Shown: positions 37,997-46,853 of the stretch, one piece after another
Numbering within the stretch: the first letter of the stretch is position 1
How the letters are laid out: every line of letters starts with the position of its first letter
Assembly: GCF_026262505.1 (NCBI RefSeq)
Contig: NC_067208.1
Location: 6,457,962 to 6,521,961, forward strand
Reading direction: 5' to 3'
Length of the DNA stretch: 64,000 nt
DNA from: Trichomonas vaginalis G3
Lineage: Eukaryota > Parabasalia > Trichomonadida > Trichomonadidae
Translations under genes and position numbers: made by a program
Notes under the pieces: generated by a model
What the model was told of the DNA's origin: nothing
Seen by the model: the letters and a program-made list of their open reading frames with translations, nothing else
The model's database searches: none

Positions 37997-38761
37997 TCAT
38001 TGAACTCTATACCATGCGAATACAGTCACAAATGGTGGCATATAATCTGCACCCGAGCCTGTTGGATTTGTTGTGAAAGTATGTGAATGATTTCCTCCTG
38101 GTTCAGTTGGTCGAAAAGTCTTTTTTGCTGCATTGTTATAAGATGGAGATAAAACGTCATTGCCAGCTTCATACTCTGAGTTGTATAATGGGTGGTCTCT
38201 TAATGAGTGGCTATGGTCGCCAGAAAAGTTTGTCGTTCCTGTATGAGTGTGCGGTGGAAGGTTTGCTTCAGTAATTTTCTTCGAACCTCCTGTTTGCTTT
38301 GAATATCTAGCACAGTATAAGAATTTATCTACAATCTGTTCCCACGTACCGAAACCCAGAACTGTTGCTGGATTTGTTGAGTTCATTGACGTATAAATAG
38401 AACCTATAGGATATAATGTTTGAAGTATTTCTGTCTTTAATGTTTGAAGCTCTGTTTTGTCAGCTTTCTTATCTAACATTGCTGGTAGTTCATATGCTTC
38501 AAAGTTTCTGGCATGATCTTCGGTATTCCTGCAACTCTTATCTAAATTGTTAAGAGTATCTTTTACGCTTGTACTTGGATTTTCTAATGGTGCACTTGAA
38601 CCAAGGTCAAAGTTCAATATTATGTCGTCTGCTCTAACAGTAGTGAAGGATTTATGTGTATGGTTCTTGTCAGCTTTCTTATCATATAAATCTTGAGCAG
38701 TGAATTTAACATTATTTTCATCCTCCATGACATAAACATTTCTACATCTAATGTATTTCAT
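37997..38761 (-). CDS. Phage-type tail-fibre/collar-like protein
   Basis: 254 residues. The N-terminal part has fibre repeats (DKKADKNHTHKSF). The middle has YPIGSIYTSMNSTNPATVLG followed by FGTWEQIVDKFLYCA, and then LPPHTHTG and NHSHTFTT. These are hallmarks of phage baseplate/tail-collar and receptor-binding proteins. The ending PPFVTVFAWYRVQ also fits that family. In an element with capsid genes it is the natural candidate for a surface spike. Its fibre-repeat segment recurs almost identically at 41117-41237. Confidence 0.75.
   Translation of the reverse strand: MKYIRCRNVYVMEDENNVKFTAQDLYDKKADKNHTHKSFTTVRADDIILNFDLGSSAPLENPSTSVKDTLNNLDKSCRNTEDHARNFEAYELPAMLDKKADKTELQTLKTEILQTLYPIGSIYTSMNSTNPATVLGFGTWEQIVDKFLYCARYSKQTGGSKKITEANLPPHTHTGTTNFSGDHSHSLRDHPLYNSEYEAGNDVLSPSYNNAAKKTFRPTEPGGNHSHTFTTNPTGSGADYMPPFVTVFAWYRVQ
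38557..38677. repeat. Fibre direct repeat, copy A
   Basis: About 120 bases (encoding NHTHKSFTTVRADDIILNFD and flanks) recur nearly unchanged and in the same orientation at 41117-41237. The hairpin array lies between the two copies. Confidence 0.8.
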
Positions 38762-38986
38762 CGTCGTTATGTTTTCCTCCGATGTTAAACCTTGTGGAAA
38801 GTTAGGAGGTTTCCAATATAATGCATCCCCACCAGTTCCTTCTGTTATATACGAAAACGATAAAAACAGTTTGACAGAAAAGTGACAACTTTACGTGTCA
38901 AAAATATAAAAAGTGATATTTTATTCATCATTATCTTCTTCATAATTTATTTCATATTCTTCGTCTTACCAACAAAAGATGGGAAT

Positions 38987-40945
38987 GTGAACAATTGCGG
39001 GCAATTTTTAGCCATTTTGGCTTGGAACTAGAGCCTGCGAGGTACATGGATAGTATCAGTACCTCACAGGCTCTAGTTCTCTATATGGCGCCGAGAAATT
39101 TTGGTGAAATGTGGTCGCATTTCACCAAAATTTTTTCGGCGCCATAGGATGAATTGGAGGTGAGAGATATTATTTCATACAATACTACTCTCACCCCTCC
39201 AATTCCCAGCTAAAATGGCTAAAAATTGCCCGCAATGTGAACAATTGCGGGCAATTTTTAGCCATTTTGGCTTGGAACTAGAGCCTGCGAGGTACATGGA
39301 TAGTATCAGTACCTCACAGGCTCTAGTTCTCTATATGGCGCCGAGAAATTTGGTGAAATGTGGTCGCATTTCACCAAAATTTTCGGCGCCATAGGATGAA
39401 TTGGAGGGTGAGAGATATTATTTCATACAATACTACTCTCACCCTCCAATTCCCAGCTAAAATGGCTAAAAAATTGCCCGCAATGTGAACAATTGCGGGC
39501 AATTTTTAGCCATTTTGGCTTGGAACTAGAGCCTGCGAGGTACATGGATAGTATCAGTACCTCACAGGCTCTAGTTCTCTATATGGCGCCGAGAAATTTG
39601 GTGAAATGTGGTCGCATTTCACCAAAATTTTTTCGGCGCCATAGGATGAATTGGAGGGTGAGAGATATTATTTCATACAATACTACTCTCACCCTCCAAT
39701 TCCCAGCCAAAATGGCTAAAAATTGCCCGCAATGTGAACAATTGCGGGCAATTTTTAGCCATTTTGGCTTGGAACTAGAGCCTGCGAGTACATGGATAGT
39801 ATCAGTACCTCACAGGCTCTAGTTCTCTATATGGCGCCGAGAAATTTGGTGAAATGTGGTCGCATTTCACCAAAATTTTTTCGGCGCCATAGGATGAATT
39901 GGAGGGTGAGAGATATTATTTCATACAATACTACTCTCACCCTCCAATTCCCAGCTAAAATGGCTAAAAATTGCCCGCAATGTGAACAATTGCGGGCAAT
40001 TTTTAGCCATTTTGGCTTGGAACTAGAGCCTGCGAGGTACATGGATAGTATCAGTACCTCACAGGCTCTAGTTCTCTATATGGCGCCGAGAAATTTTGGT
40101 GAAATGTGGTCGCATTTCACCAAAATTTTTTCGGCGCCATAGGATGAATTGGAGGGTGAGAGATATTATTTCATACAATACTACTCTCACCCTCCAATTC
40201 CCAGCCAAAATGGCTAAAAATTGCCCGCAATGTGAACAATTGCGGGCAATTTTTAGCCATTTTGGCTTGGAACTAGAGCCTGCGAGGTACATGGATAGTA
40301 TCAGTACCTCACAGGCTCTAGTTCTCTATATGGCGCCGAGAAATTTTGGTGAAATGTGGTCGCATTTCACCAAAATTTTTTCGGCGCCATAGGATGAATT
40401 GGAGGGTGAGAGATATTATTTCATACAATACTACTCTCACCCTCCAATTCCCAGCCAAAAATGGCTAAAAATTGCCCGCAATGTGAACAATTGCGGGCAA
40501 TTTTTAGCCATTTTGGCTTGGAACTAGAGCCTGCGAGGTACATGGATAGTATCAGTACCTCACAGGCTCTAGTTCTCTATATGGCGCCGAGAAATTTTGG
40601 TGAAATGTAGTCGCATTTCACCAAAATTTTTTCGGCGCCATAGGATGAATTGGAGGGTGAGAGATATTATTTCATACAATACTACTCTCACCCTCCAATT
40701 CCCAGCCAAAATGGCTAAAAATTGCCCGCAATGTGAACAATTGCGGGCAATTTTTAGCCATTTTGGCTTGGAACTAGAGCCTGCGAGGTACATGGATAGT
40801 ATCAGTACCTCACAGGCTCTAGTTCTCTATATGGCGCCGAGAAATTTTGGTGAAATGTGGTCGCATTTCACCAAAATTTTTTCGGCGCCATAGGATGAAT
40901 TGGAGGGTGAGAGATATTATTTCATACAATACTACTCTCACCCTC
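38987..40945. repeat. Eight-unit array of about 250 bp made of nested inverted repeats
   Basis: Unit starts (GTGAACAATTGCGGG) are at 38987, 39237, 39485, 39734, 39982, 40232, 40483 and 40733; the last unit is cut short. Each unit has four hairpins. H1 has perfect 29-bp arms around the unit junction. H2 has 21-bp arms with one mismatch (GAACTAGAGCCTG...). H3 has arms of about 28 bp (TATGGCGCCGA...). H4 has perfect 17-bp arms (GAATTGGAGGGTGAGAG). Most of each unit is self-complementary. Units differ by only a few bases. It lies inside the fibre region of the Polinton. Confidence 0.95.
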
Positions 40946-41001
40946 AATTTTAATTACTTAAACTCATTCTATTTTTTTGACATGTAAATGTCACTTTTAC
41001 T

Positions 41002-41026
41002 GAGATCTGACACAATGTCAGATCTC
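41002..41026. terminator. AGATCT-type hairpin followed by T-run
   Basis: GAGATCTGACA-CAA-TGTCAGATCTC is a perfect 11-bp stem followed on the plus strand by a run of T. It lies at the right edge of the hairpin array. It shares the AGATCT core with the palindromes of the 61-bp modules. A terminator role is a guess. Confidence 0.45.
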
Positions 41027-41116
41027 TTTTTTTCGTATATAAGAGTAGTTCATGTGTTTCAAAGTTTCTGACATGACCTTCAATGTTCATACATTTACTA
41101 TTTAAGGAGTTTAGTG

Positions 41117-41237
41117 TATCTTTTACGCTTGTACTTGGATTCTCTAAAGGTGCACTTGAACCAAGGTCAAAGTTCAATATTATGTCGTCTGCTCTAACAG
41201 TAGTGAAGGATTTATGTGTATGGTTCTTGTCGGCTTT
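41117..41237. repeat. Fibre direct repeat, copy B
   Basis: Partner of 38557-38677 in the same orientation, on the other side of the hairpin array. Confidence 0.8.
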
Positions 41238-42683
41238 ACTGTCTAAAGAAGTTTGAAGTTCATTTATATCGGAGATGTTGTGTTTATGAGATTTCAAAAC
41301 TTTGTTCGTTGCGTCAAGTTCATCTTTGTCAGCTTTACTTTTAATAGCATCTTCAAACGTTATTTTTGACTTAACTCTCAAAGTAAATCTTGGTTCAACT
41401 AATACACCATTAACATTGAAAGTAGAGGCATAAATTTCACCGGTATAACCAAATGCTTCTGGTGCTTTAGCTACATCATACTGTACAGTACAGCTTATGT
41501 CATAACCTTTAGCACGAATGTATTTATATCTTCTTTCATTAACATTTTTTGTCTTCGCTTCATCACTTCGTGTTAAATATCCATGGTAGTCCGTTATAAT
41601 CTGTTCGTCTGAAGTTATATAATGAACGTGGTTTTATCTGCTTTTTCGGCTAATTTCTCATTAACATCATTCACTTCTAATTCAACTCTTCCGCCAGAAC
41701 TCTTATTATCATTAATCTTTTTCATTAATTCGGTAATTACGTCATAAAGACTATATTCTGTTTTCGGTTTTGTAAATAATGAGTCAAAATTTCTTTTCAT
41801 CATTACATCGCTGACATTAATGATATCACCAATTCCTTTTTCATTTATTCTCTTCATTAGTTCTGCAATAATGACGAATATATAATCTGTTAATTTATTC
41901 TCTTCATCGAGGGTTATAGAATGTTTTGAAATTGAATCATTAACTCCTCTAAATAAATCAATAACTTCAGGATACACGTTTTTAATGTCTTGAATAACCC
42001 GACCAGTATCCTGTTGTTCATGTTCTTCGTTCCCGTCGTTACGTGGTTTTATATCTCTAACCATCATCAACGCAGCCATAACCGGAGGGTTTGTTGCTAC
42101 CTGTTCGAAAATCCGTCCGTTATGTATGGTATATCTAAATAATTTCTTTGTGTTTGTTAAAACATTTGAAACAAGTCTTTTAAAACCATCTACAAAATTT
42201 CCTGTTTCACCTAATGTTCTTGCAGCATTTACAAGCTCACCCATTCCCGCTTTTGACCCAAAAACGTCCATATTGCATTTATTTCACTCTGTATAGTTGT
42301 CCATTCAGCGAAACTAACACCCGCATTCGCTAAGCTGAAAATGAAATTCAGTGGATCGAACTTAATTCCACCTTCTTTTTCAATTTCAACGAACTCACTA
42401 ACATGAGATTTTAAATATTCTTTCGTTAAAATTGTTTTCCCCGATGTTATGTCATTAACGAAACTATCACCGTCAAAAGTTAACGAATTCAATTTCGTCG
42501 TTGATGCTTTTATTTCATACACCGCTTTATCGATAGTTTTTGGCTCACCTTCTTTAGAAGCATATGAAACATTAATGAATGAATTATATGTATTCGTGAA
42601 TGAGTTAAAATCAATGATTTTCATTAATGACGCCTTTAATGATTCATTAACTGTTGAATCCCTTAAAGTAATTAATGAACTGT

Positions 42684-42718
42684 CATGGGCTTCGCCCTGG
42701 TCGCTTTGCGACTTTATG
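42684..42718. repeat. 35-bp double hairpin in coding DNA, copy 2
   Basis: On the minus strand: CATAAA, stem GTCGC-AAA-GCGAC, two bases, stem GGGC-GAA-GCCC, then ATG. It encodes part of a fibre-type frame (SDQGEAHD). It is aligned without gaps to 33000-33034, with paired changes in both stems. Confidence 0.8.
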
Positions 42719-42963
42719 AAAGGTACACTGCAAACCGTCGAGTTTGGATCAAATGCTGTAGTTGGTGCAGGAATATTAATGATATAAGTCATTAAATCAT
42801 TAAGTGACGTAAATAATGTTGTCGTTTTTGATTTAATTTCTTTAGCATCTGTTATATATGGTAATTTTATTTCTGTAGTTTCTGAATTAAAGATATTCGC
42901 TAAAATGTTTTGTAAACTGTTTTGAACAGCAGTATAAACCGTTGAATCCGGAACTCTTACGAT

Positions 42964-43918
42964 TTCACCTAAACATTATTTTTGTGCTATGTTTTCATAC
43001 GTGTGAGGGTGGTGATATCATTTATTTTTTTATTTTATTTGGATGTAAATGACGAAAACTATTGAGATAACAAACTACAACGGTCATGAGTTCAAGAATT
43101 TGTTCTTCGTTCCTCGTGAAAATACATTCTATCAGATACGAGGGAGAAAGGGTAAAGTTAGTTTGAGCGTTTATGACTACAAGCATAATGGAAAGTTTAT
43201 ACAAGCATATGATACAAACGGTAAACGTGTTTCATTAGCTTTGTCAAAACTTACAGGTATAAACTATGACAGTGATTTTGACCTATATGAAGAAGAAAGT
43301 GAGTCAGAAGATTATGAGCTGTTATATGAAGCACAGCAATGGGAGGAGTTGCAATACTTTTGTAAGTGAGAACATTAGTGGGAACGTTAGTGAGAACGTT
43401 TATTTTTTACATTAGTGAAGTCGTTTGTGAAAACATTAGTGAATTCGTTAGTGAAGTCGTTAGTGTTGTAAAATATACGTTAACGGTTTCGTAAAGTGTC
43501 AAATTCACATATAATGGATAAGGAGGCGCGCAGTGCCGCCGTACCCTTGATATGTATACTAACTGATACAAACGGTAAGCGTGTTTCATTAGCTTTGTCA
43601 AAACTTACAGGTATAAACTATGACAGTGATTTTGACCTATATGAAGAAGAAAGTGAGTCAGAAGATTATGAGCTGTTATATGAAGCACAGCAATGGGAGG
43701 AGTTGCAATACTTTTGTAAGTGAGAACATTAGTGGGAACGTTAGTGAGAACGTTTATTTTTTACATTAGTGAAGTCGTTTGTGAAAACATTAGTGAATTC
43801 GTTAGTGAAGTCGTTAGTGTTGTAAAATATACGTTAACGGTTTCGTAAAGTGTCAAATTCACATATAATGGATAAGGAGGCGCGCAGTGCCGCCGTACCC
43901 TTGATATGTATACTAACT
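42964..43918. repeat. Right terminal inverted repeat with two tandem terminal units
   Basis: The inner single-copy part runs from 42964. Terminal units are 43211-43564 and 43565-43918, both 354 bp. It is the inverted partner of 23681-25297, which has four units. Confidence 0.9.
43049..43369 (+). CDS. 106-residue terminal-repeat protein, right copy
   Basis: Identical in sequence to the protein of the left repeat at 24892-25212, and likewise read outward. The acidic C-terminus is followed within a few bases by the 12-bp subterminal repeats. The identity of the two copies fits recent insertion or copy correction between the ends. Confidence 0.6.
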   Translation: MTKTIEITNYNGHEFKNLFFVPRENTFYQIRGRKGKVSLSVYDYKHNGKFIQAYDTNGKRVSLALSKLTGINYDSDFDLYEEESESEDYELLYEAQQWEELQYFCK

Positions 43919-43923
43919 ACATA
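43919..43923. repeat. Target-site duplication ACATA, right
   Basis: Matches 23676-23680. It directly follows the element end ACTAACT. Confidence 0.85.
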
Positions 43924-44946
43924 TTCTAAATATTTAGGGAATGCGTCCGTAAAAATTGAGATGTATCCATTATAATAAAATAAATTCCAGTAAGGATTAC
44001 AATATCTTTCATAGTATTCATTATCAATATAAAATGCATATGCGCCTATTTTCTTACATTGATCTGAGAGATTAATACGAAAATCATAATTTGTTTGTGA
44101 AAATGTTCCTGGTTTTACCTCTGTGAGTTGGGTAAAGTTAAATACAGAGTTATTTGTATTTAATTTCCTGCACTTATTGAAAGCGGAAACACCTATAGAT
44201 TTAATTTGATCTGAAAGGTAAACAAAACTGAGGTTTATGCAAGAATCAAATGATCTATCACCAATGTTTTCAATACTTGGCAAATCTGAGATTTCAACAA
44301 GATTCGAACAATTATAGAAACAATAATCACCAATACTTATTATACTTTGTCCAAATGAAACGGAAAGCAATGATTTGCACTGATTAAATAAATAAGAACC
44401 AAGAACAGTGATTGTATCAGGTATTGTCACATTTGTTATACTTATACATGAAGAGAAAACACCATTTCCAAGTCTAGATAAACTGTTTGGAAGCGATGAA
44501 TTGAATAAAGTCAAGCTAATACATCCTGAGAATGCGCTCTTTCCAATTGTTGTTAGCGATGATGGAAGACTGATGTTTGTGAGATTAGTACAAAATCGAA
44601 ATGACTCGTTTCCAATCGATAAAAGTGTTTCTGGGAGATTAATTTCTTCAAGTGAAGTGCAAAAGTAGAATAATCGATCTTCTAATGTAGTAACACCTTC
44701 TGGGATGGATATGCTTTTGAGAAGTGTACAATCTGAGAAAGCTCTTTCTCCGATTTTTGTAATAGTATTCGGAAGTTTGACATTTGTGATGTTTGTACAG
44801 TTGAAGAAAGCATAGATGCCAATGGTGGTGCAGTCCTTGATTTCAACACTTCGAAGTTCAGTGTGGTTGGCAAATTGATTATCCGAAACATCACCTGTAA
44901 TAGTGTAAACACCTTGATTAGCATCATTTGCATTAATTTCTGCCAT
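43919..44946 (-). pseudogene. BspA-like leucine-rich-repeat protein, 5' half, split by Polinton
   Basis: Starts at ATG 44946 (MAEINANDANQGVYTITGDV), without a signal peptide, as in many trichomonad BspA proteins. About 13 TpLRR repeats follow (IGIYAFFNCTNITNVKLP, IGERAFSDCTLLKSISIP, IGKSAFSGCISL). The frame enters the Polinton at 43918 and soon stops in the terminal repeat. The 3' half lies at 21440-23680. The whole host gene would have had about 1,087 residues. Confidence 0.85.
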
Positions 44947-45546
44947 TATTTATCAATGGATAATTTTGATTCATATGATTTCGAACTTGTAAGTTCGATT
45001 TTTAAAAACTTTTTTTTCTGAATTTACTCAGAAATTCATTGAATTTTCTGATCAGATACAAAACAATTGTCGGTTAATTCACGTCGAATTAAAATTTCAT
45101 TTTTACCATTAAAAACTGTACACTTTTGATCTCTCCTTAAGAAAAGGATGACTCTCAAGCTTATGATTAAGCTTGTCGGACATGGGATTTTGCCAGAAGC
45201 GGAGATTTTTTCAAAAAAAATTCTGACCTCGGGCGACAAATCGCCCTCGGCCAAAACACACATCAATTTATAGTCAGAAGCAATCAGTTCTCATTTGGCC
45301 CATTTTTGATTATACAGCATTTGAGAATTGTTATTAGTAGTTATTTTTAAATTAAAGCATGGCCATCATATGGTGGCCGTTTCTGGTTGATAAACCCAAA
45401 ATCTGGTTTCCACGAGAACCGGCCACTATAGTCATCTCAATGTACATTAAAACATTATTTATTAATCACATTATTCATAAAAAAAATGAAATAGAATTTT
45501 CAATTTTGATTTGAGACTTTATATAAAAAAACAATTGAATAATATA
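44947..45546. other. Intergenic region with small hairpins
   Basis: 600 bases upstream of the BspA start. It holds GGGCGA-CAAA-TCGCCC at 45231-45246 and a GGCCA/TGGCC-type inverted repeat near 45362-45380. TCATAT near 44970 on the minus strand is a weak initiator candidate for the BspA gene. No gene is supported. Confidence 0.4.
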
Positions 45547-46842
45547 GGGTGTCCAAAGGTGTGTTTAGCACAAACCTGAATACTGCGAATAGAAATAAAC
45601 AAGTTACATATATATAAAGTTTATTTAAATATAATCACCATTGGATTCAATCACGCGTTCGCAGCGATCGATCCAGGCTTGAAAGACACGCTTTAAATCA
45701 TCATGAGAAAATTGCTCAAATTGCTCTCTTACAAAATTTTCAAGATCATCTGGACTCGCGAATTCGCGTCCTTCAGCTCTCTTTTTTAGCGTGCCGAATA
45801 AATAAAAGTCAGAGGTGCAATATCAGGTGAATAAATTGGGTTTGGAACAACTTTGACATTGTTTTCCAACAAGTAATTCATTACCTTATGACTTTTGTGA
45901 ACTCTTGAATTATCAAAATGAATTGCAAACTTTTGTTTTTGTTGTTTGGATTTCTCAAACTCATCAGAATTGATAATTTGAGTAAGAACATTGTCAATTA
46001 GATACTGAGCATTCATCGTATTAGGTTTTTGAAGAATATCAATTGCGATGATGCCATTCACGCCCCAAAAAACCAACAACAACATCATCATTGGTGTGTC
46101 AAATTTTTTTCTTCGGGAATGTTTGCGGATTTTTATCCTTCGGGATCCACATGATTTTGGCTTCTGTTGCATATTGAAACCAAGACTCATCCCCTGTTAC
46201 TAAAAAGCGAAACTTCTTGGATTGATACGCACCCAATATAGAGAGGAGCTCTTTCGAAGATTGGACTCTAGATTTTTTTGAATTAAAGGTTGTGCGGAAC
46301 CCAACGTGTATACGCTAGTTTGTAGTTCAAATAATTGTGCAGATAATAACTGACTGTTGTACGTGGTATCTTTGTCATCTCCTCTATCCTTCTGAGTGAT
46401 GCTCTTGGGTCTTCATCTAGCGCTTGAAGAATTGCTTTGATTTTTCTTTGATCCGGCGATTTTTTGTCAATTTTTATGATGGGCGCCTTTTTGTTCATGA
46501 AGTGATACATCCTAACATGATACGTTACAGTGGAATAGCTAGGAGCATCCATACCGAAGTATTTTACCAATGTCTCGTAGATTTTTTACAGTCTTTGCAT
46601 TTTTTTGCAAGAGCGAGGATGTTTTCTTTATGATTCATTAAAAAAATGAAAAAATCCCGCTAAAATTTCCCGCGAAACCGCCTCTTGTCTCAAAATTCAT
46701 TTTATATCCCGGCATGGCGCCAAAATACAACATACTCATCATATACATATATTCATATTTTTTATTATATATTTATAATCAGCATATATCTCCTTTAATA
46801 GTCTCATATAGAGCGCTGTGCTAAACGCACCTTTGGACACCC
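45547..46842. mobile_element. Mariner transposon, 1,296 bp, TA target duplication
   Basis: Terminal inverted repeats of about 25 bp (GGGTGTCCAAAGGTG.GTTTAGCA) are flanked by TA on both sides. The size of about 1.3 kb and the encoded transposase fit the mariner family, which is abundant in T. vaginalis (Tvmar). It lies 12 bases beyond the stop codon of the karyopherin-like gene. Confidence 0.9.
45625..46638 (-). pseudogene. Mariner transposase, frameshifted
   Basis: The region from the ATG at 46638 to TAA at 45625-45627 would encode about 338 residues, the usual mariner size. An N-terminal helix-turn-helix part (IEEMTKIPRTTVSYYLHNYL) leads to WVPHNL. The first catalytic segment (VTGDESWFQYATEAK) follows in another frame, then HFDNSRVHKS...YSPDIAPL (second and third Asp of the DDD triad), and a C-terminus (GREFASPDDLENFVREQF). 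The pieces lie in different frames: about one shift near the start, one after WVPHNL, one near PKKK and one after SPDIAPLTF. The copy is non-autonomous. Confidence 0.85.
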
Positions 46843-46853
46843 TATATATTATC

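Larger units (their letters stand above)
40950..42963 (-). pseudogene. Fibre-like coding region, broken
   Basis: Minus-strand coding DNA for a long fibre-type protein. It includes heptad-rich segments, KADK.HTH-type fibre repeats and a duplicated helix (IFVIIAELMKRINEKG / LYDVITELMKKINDNK). It resembles the fibre gene at 37997-38761, sharing one segment almost exactly. The region looks broken (a few breaks) and is separated from that gene by the hairpin array. Treated as a fossil. Confidence 0.6.
23681..43918. mobile_element. Polinton/Maverick, about 20.2 kb, broken but recent
   Basis: The ends are inverted: AGTTAGTATAC at 23681 and its complement at 43918. The terminal inverted repeats are long and flanked by a 5-bp duplication inside a BspA gene. 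Polinton parts seen are a protein-primed family-B DNA polymerase, a retroviral-type integrase, candidate capsid proteins, a KilA-N protein, a phage-type fibre and several small unknown proteins. I did not recognise a packaging ATPase or a Ulp1-type protease. The element looks broken in several places (roughly four to eight breaks). The near-identical ends and perfect target duplication point to a young insertion, although the interior already carries repeat insertions. Confidence 0.92.

Noticed and set aside
38987-40945. Open frames of 70-116 codons on both strands of the hairpin array
   Set aside because: They repeat with the 250-bp unit, read through palindromes on both strands and resemble no protein; they are by-products of the repeat.
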